This document shows positions 53,421 through 64,000 of a DNA stretch of 64,000 bases, one piece after another. Positions within the stretch are counted from its first letter, which is position 1. Every line of letters starts with the position of its first letter. The DNA lies in NCBI RefSeq assembly GCF_019697375.1, contig NZ_JAHCDI010000004.1, forward strand, positions 3,149,324 through 3,213,323, in the 5' to 3' direction. Under the pieces are notes generated by a model. That model made no database searches. It was given only the letters and a program-made list of their open reading frames with translations, and was not told the DNA's origin. The position numbers were made by a program, and so were the translations under genes. Origin of the DNA: Micromonospora tarapacensis (GTDB lineage Bacteria > Actinomycetota > Actinomycetes > Mycobacteriales > Micromonosporaceae).

Positions 53421-54609
53421 TAACCGCTCCTTCGCATCGTCATGGGCAGATCGCGGCTGAGGAAGTTGCTGCTGGCGCCGATGGCGAGCTGCCGAGGACC
53501 GGCGAAGGTCAGACCGCGCTTGGCGAACCAGACCGCTGTCTTGATCAGGGTGCGGCTCTGCAGGCGTTCCATCTTCAGCGCGCGGTTGACGAGCCGCTCC
53601 ACGTACGGGCGGCGCGCGTTCTCGTACGCCAGCAGCTGCCGCGCCGGCGGACCGGAATCGACCAGGACCCGGCTGAGTACCCAAGCGTCCTCAAGCGCCT
53701 GGTTGACTCCCATCGCCGCGCGGGGCGGGATGGCGTGCACCGCGTCGCCCGCGAGCGTGACGCGTTCGGTTCCCCACCTGGGCAGGACCTCGTGCAGGAT
53801 GTGTGGGAACAGTGAGATGTCGTCGTCGTGGATGGAGTCGAGCAGTTCCGGCACCGGCGAGGCCCAGCGGCCGAAACGTGACCGTAGGGCGTCGGCGATG
53901 GAGGACGTGCTGTCCGTCCGGCCGTCGAGGTGGCGCGGCACGGTCTCGCCGTCGGCCCACGGTGTCTCGAACACCCAGTGCACACGGCCGTCACCCACCG
54001 GGTGCAGCCCGCACACCCCGCCGCCGGAGAAGAACGACTGGACGTGGTTGCGCCCGGCCAGCTCGATCGGCGGCGAGGTGATGCCGTGCCAGCTGGCCCA
54101 TCCGGTATACGACGCGGCCCGGTCGCCGAAGAGGTGCCGGCGAACCACCGATCGGTGGCCGTCCGCGCCGATCAGCACGTCGCAGGTGACCTCGCTCCCG
54201 TCGGCGAACTCGACGGTGACCTGGTCGCGGGCCTCGGTGATGCCGACACACAGTTTGCCGAAGTGCAGGCGCTCCTCGGGCAGCCGGTCGGCCATCCGCC
54301 TCAACAGGTCTCCGCGTGCGGCCAGGATGGTGGGCGAGCCGTACCGGACGGTGACGCCCGCCAGCTTGATCCGTGCCAGGGAGTATCCGTCGTCGGTCCG
54401 CGAGTCGATCATGTCCATCGGGATGCCGAGCCCGTCGAGGTCGATGCCGAACTCGCGCAGGATCCCGGTCCCGTTGGGCCAGAGGATGACGCCGTTGCCG
54501 GCCGCCCGCAGCTCGCCGGCCTGTTCGTAGACCTCGACCTCGTGTCCGGCACCCAGCAGGCCGAGCGCGGCACCTACACCCGCGACACCGGCACCGATGA
54601 TCGCCACCT

Positions 54610-54613
<4 letters not shown>
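53420..54613 (-). CDS. Class A FAD-dependent aromatic monooxygenase
   Basis: 397 residues. [17 protein letters not shown] (FAD Rossmann), [18 protein letters not shown] (DG motif) and [19 protein letters not shown] (GD motif) are in order and spacing for p-hydroxybenzoate-hydroxylase-type enzymes. It is expected to hydroxylate the 3,5-dihydroxyphenyl-derived ring towards a hydroquinone or quinone. ATGA overlap with the terminal PKS gene (ATG 54611-54613) and TAATG with the methyltransferase show co-translation. Could also act on free benzoate before loading. Confidence 0.9.
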
Positions 54614-60754
<6,141 letters not shown>

Positions 60755-60765
<11 letters not shown>

Positions 60766-63700
60766 GTCTCGAACTCCCGTTGGTGTCGACGAGGGCGAAC
60801 AGTTCTTCGTCGGAGGCGGTGCCGAGGCCCAGGTCCGCAGCCGTCCGGTCGCGCCCCTGCTGCCTCGACAGGAGGGCGTGCACGCGGTCGAGGATCCGGA
60901 CCGTGTCCGCGTCGTTCTGGCCGGCGAGCCCGGCCTCGAGCCGGTCGAGGTCGGCGAGGACGGCCTCGACGCCGATGGGCTTCTCCTGCGGGCACAGCCG
61001 GTCGCGGAGCAGGTCTGCGACAGCGAGCGGGCTGGGGTGGTCGAACACCAACGTCGCCGGCAGCCGCAGGCCCGTGGCGAGGTTGAGCCGGTTGCGCAAC
61101 TCGACCGCGGTCAGGGAGTCGAACCCGGCTTCGATGAACGGTCGGGCAGGTTCCACCGCAGCGGGAGAGGCGTGGCCGAGGACGGCGGCGGTGTGACCGC
61201 GTACGACGGTCAGCAGGTGCTCGTGCCGTTGCGTCGGGTTGAGCCGGGCGAGAATGCCGGCGAGCTCGTTGGGGTCGGTGGTGGCCGTCGATGCGCGTCG
61301 CCGGCTCCGCCGATCCAGCTTCACCGGCACCACCACCGGATGCCCGGCGCCGACTGCGGCGTCGAACAGGGCAAGGCCCTCGGCGGTACGCAACGGTGTC
61401 ATGCCGGCGGCGGCCCGTCGCCCGTCGAGCTTCGCTGTCATCGTGGACGCATCGGCCCACTGTCCCCAGGCGAGGGATGTCGCCGGCAGCCCGAGTCGGT
61501 GCCGGTGGGCGACAAGCGCGTCCAGGGCGGCGTTCGCGGCGGCGTAGTTGGCCTGGCCAGGGTTACAGAGGGTGCCCGCGGCCGAGGAATACACGACGAA
61601 CGCGTTCAGCGGTAGGTGCCGGGTCAGTTCGTGCAGGTGCCGGGCGGCGTCGAGTTTGGGCCGGAGAACGGTCGCCAGCCGCTGCGGCGTCAGCGCGGAC
61701 ACCACCCCGTCGTCGAGCACCCCGGCCGCGTGGACGACGGCCGTCAGTTCCGGGCGTACGTCCCGCAGGACTGCCTCGAGTGCGACGCGGTCGGCGGCGT
61801 CGCAGGCGACGAAGGTGGCCTGGCAACCGGCGTCCGCCAGGTCGGCCGCGAGCGCCGGGGCGCTCGATGCGGACCCGCCCTGCCGGGACAGCAGCAGCAG
61901 GTGTCTCGCCCCGCCGTTGCGCGCCAGGTGCCGGGCGACCGCGCCCCCCAGCGTCCCGGACGCTCCGGTGACCAGAACCGTGCCGTCGCGCCAGGTCGGC
62001 GGCATCGTCAGCACCAGCTTGCCGGTGTGCTTCGCATCGCGCAGGATCCGCAATGCCTCGCGGGCCCGGCGTACGTCCCACGCCCGTACCGGCAACGGTT
62101 GCAGCACGCCCGCGGCGAGTAGGTCACGGATCTCGACAAGCATCTCCTGCAGCCGGTCGAGCCCGGCCTCCATCAGGTCGAACGCCCGGTATCGGGCGCC
62201 GCCGTACGCCCGCGCCACCTCGGCCGGATCGCGCATGTCGGTCTTGCCCATCTCGATGAACCGCCCGCCGGGGCGCAGCAGGCCGAGAGATGCGTCGACG
62301 AACGGCCCGGCCAGGGAGTTCAGCACCACGTCGACGCCGCCCGCGGCGCGGAACCGCTCGGCGAACCCGGTGTCGCGGGAGTTGGCGATCCAGTCGGCCG
62401 GGATGCGACCCTCCACCACCGGCCACTTCGACTCGCTGGCGGTGGCGTAGACCTCCGCGCCGAGCCACTGTGCGATCTGCGTGGCCGCCATGCCCACTCC
62501 GCCCGCGGCGGCGTGTATCAGGACCCGCTCGCCGGAGCGCAGCCCGGCCAGTTCGCGTAGCCCGTACCACGCCGTCAGGAACACGATCGGCACCGAGGCA
62601 CCGACCTGGAACGACCAGCCGGGCGGCATGGTGGTCAGCATCCGCCGGTCGGCGACGGCAAGTGGCCCGAAGGCGCCGGACAGCAGGCCCATCACCCGGT
62701 CACCGGGACGCAGGTCCTCGACGTCCGGGGCAGTCTCCACGACGATGCCGGCACCTTCGGAGCCGAGGGAGATCTCCCCCGGGTACATGCCGAGGGTCAT
62801 CAGCACGTCACGGAAGTTGAGGCCGGCGGCCCGGACCGCGATCCGCACCTGGCCGGGGTGCAGGGGCGCCTCCGCCTCCGGTGTCGGCAGCAGCCGTACA
62901 CCGTCGATCGACTGTTCGTTCCCGTCCGGCAGGTGCAACCGCCACGTGGTGCCGGTGGGCGGGACCAGGAGATCGCTTCCGGCGAGCCGCGGCGCGAGAA
63001 TGCTGTTTTTCGTGACCGCCAGCTGCGGCTCGTCGGTCGCGACGGCGGCGGCAACGGTCGGCCAGTCCGGCACGGCGTCCGCGAGGTCGACGATCCGGCA
63101 CCGCCCCGGCGCCTCCGCCTGCACCGACCGCAACAGGCCCCAGACCGCCGCCCCGGCGATGTTCACGTCCGTGTCGCCGACCGGGGTGGCGCGGTGCGTG
63201 ACGATGACGAGGACGGAGTCTGCGAAGCGTTCGTCGGAGAGCCAACGCTGCACGGCGGTCAGGACTTCGGTGAGGGCGCCGTAGGGGTCCGTGCCGTCGA
63301 CGGGAAGCATCACCACCGGGGGCACCTCGGTCAACTGGTCGAGGTTTCCCGCGTCGTAGGCGATGGAGCCCAATCCCGCGGTGAGGGTGTCGGCGGGTGC
63401 GGTGTCGGTGATGACGGCGTAGCTGCCGGGCGCCACCGAGGTGTCGACCTCGACAGGTGCCCACTCCGGCAGCAGGAGCGCCTCGGCGAGGCTGTCCGGT
63501 ACAGGGGTGTCAGTGGCGGCGGCCACCCTGCTCGTGGTGAGCGGGCGCAGCGTGAGGGAACCGATCCGTACGACGGGCCGGCCGTCGGGGTCGGCGGCTT
63601 CGAGGCGAACCGCACCCCCCTCCCCGGCCTCCGCGCCGTTGACGGGACTCACCCTCACCCGCAGTGTGGTGGCGCCGATCGCGGACAACCGGACGTCGGT

Positions 63701-64000
63701 GAAGCTGAACGGGAGCAGGATGCTGGCCGTGCCATTCCCCCCGACCACGGCGTCCGCCGCCAGGACGTGCAGGGCGGCGTCGAGGAGAGCGGGGTGTACG
63801 GCGAAGTCACCGGCCACGTCCGGGTTGGGGATGGACACTTCGGCGTAGAGATCAGCCCCGGAGCGCCACGCGGAGCGCAGCCCCTGGAACAGCGGGCCGT
63901 AGTCCAGACCTGCCTCCCCGAGGCGGGCGTAGGCGCCGTCGAGCGCGAGAGGCTCCGCGTCCGGGGGAGGCCAGGCGCTGTCGACGTGGCTGTCGTCCGG
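60755..64000 (-). CDS. Type I PKS, C-terminal part: DH-ER-KR-ACP (continues beyond window)
   Basis: 1081 codons are visible and the frame is open at the window's right edge. The start at 63838 would be internal; upstream codons read [22 protein letters not shown] in frame, a DH core. DH has [12 protein letters not shown] with the catalytic Asp. [22 protein letters not shown], then [17 protein letters not shown] (NADPH). [50 protein letters not shown] and AT are outside. It is a fully reducing module ending in a docking segment, whose stop overlaps the next PKS gene by 11 bp. It donates its chain to the terminal PKS. Confidence 0.95.

Overview
This window is very GC-rich, has dense antisense ORF shadows, starts many genes with GTG, and carries families typical of mycelial actinobacteria: an F420/LLM-type oxidoreductase, a DUF3558 lipoprotein, a Ser/Thr kinase, SARP/LAL-style regulation, and modular type I PKS with MMPL export. 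It is probably a Micromonospora-like actinomycete chromosome; the genus is inference. No rRNA, tRNA, CRISPR array or intact transposase was seen.

Left part (1-31 kb) is ordinary and accessory chromosome. 1-5.9 kb holds a membrane protein, a TPR-GGDEF diguanylate cyclase, and a trypsin-like protease coupled to a Trypco1-like protein, a pairing known from actinobacterial conflict systems, divergent from an orphan gene. 6-11.5 kb holds AraC and ArsR regulators, a nitroreductase, a secreted tripeptidyl-peptidase-like hydrolase, a broken MDR oxidoreductase and a TrmH/SpoU RNA methylase. 11.7-15.6 kb holds a membrane-anchored STAND-like NTPase with about nine tandem TPRs, followed by an LRV-like ORF and a lipoprotein. 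15.9-19.5 kb is a gene graveyard: two complementary VOC-family fragments, a DUF1905 pseudogene and a helix-turn-helix stub around a Ser/Thr kinase that is itself frameshifted. 19.5-31 kb holds SnoaL-like, LLM and AKR/TetR genes (with two visible operators), a PP2C phosphatase, an HNH protein, a ferric-reductase-like protein, a lower-GC membrane gene and small fragments. A 49-bp repeat occurs twice, at 24.8 and 28.9 kb.

Right part (about 31.3 to beyond 64 kb) is the left portion of a hybrid type III/type I polyketide biosynthetic gene cluster. Support genes are an Sfp-type phosphopantetheinyl transferase, a DUF5988-like small protein, a type II thioesterase and a LAL-type LuxR activator. A six-gene plus-strand operon (37.6-44.6 kb) encodes DpgA, DpgB, DpgC, a benzoylformate-decarboxylase-like ThDP enzyme, an aldehyde dehydrogenase and DpgD. 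Together these are expected to convert four malonyl-CoA to 3,5-dihydroxyphenylglyoxylate, then 3,5-dihydroxybenzaldehyde, then 3,5-dihydroxybenzoate, a known aromatic PKS starter (kendomycin- and venemycin-type logic). The glycopeptide aminotransferase HpgT is absent. A response regulator and a histidine kinase lie on either side of this operon on the opposite strand, and each has the same GGTTAACCCTA sequence about 155 bp upstream. An MMPL exporter follows.

The minus strand from beyond 64.0 kb down to 49.3 kb reads as one translationally coupled operon: a PKS ending DH-ER-KR-ACP (incomplete here), a terminal PKS KS-AT-DH(degenerate)-KR-ACP-TE, a flavin aromatic hydroxylase, a SAM methyltransferase, an MDR reductase, a crotonyl-CoA carboxylase/reductase and a 3-hydroxyacyl-CoA dehydrogenase. 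The last two supply ethylmalonyl-CoA, and the AT of the terminal PKS carries TAGH where methylmalonyl ATs carry YASH, the pattern reported for ethylmalonyl selection. The predicted product is a 3,5-dihydroxyphenyl-started, ethyl-branched, thioesterase-released polyketide with ring oxidation and methylation. The loading module lies outside the window.
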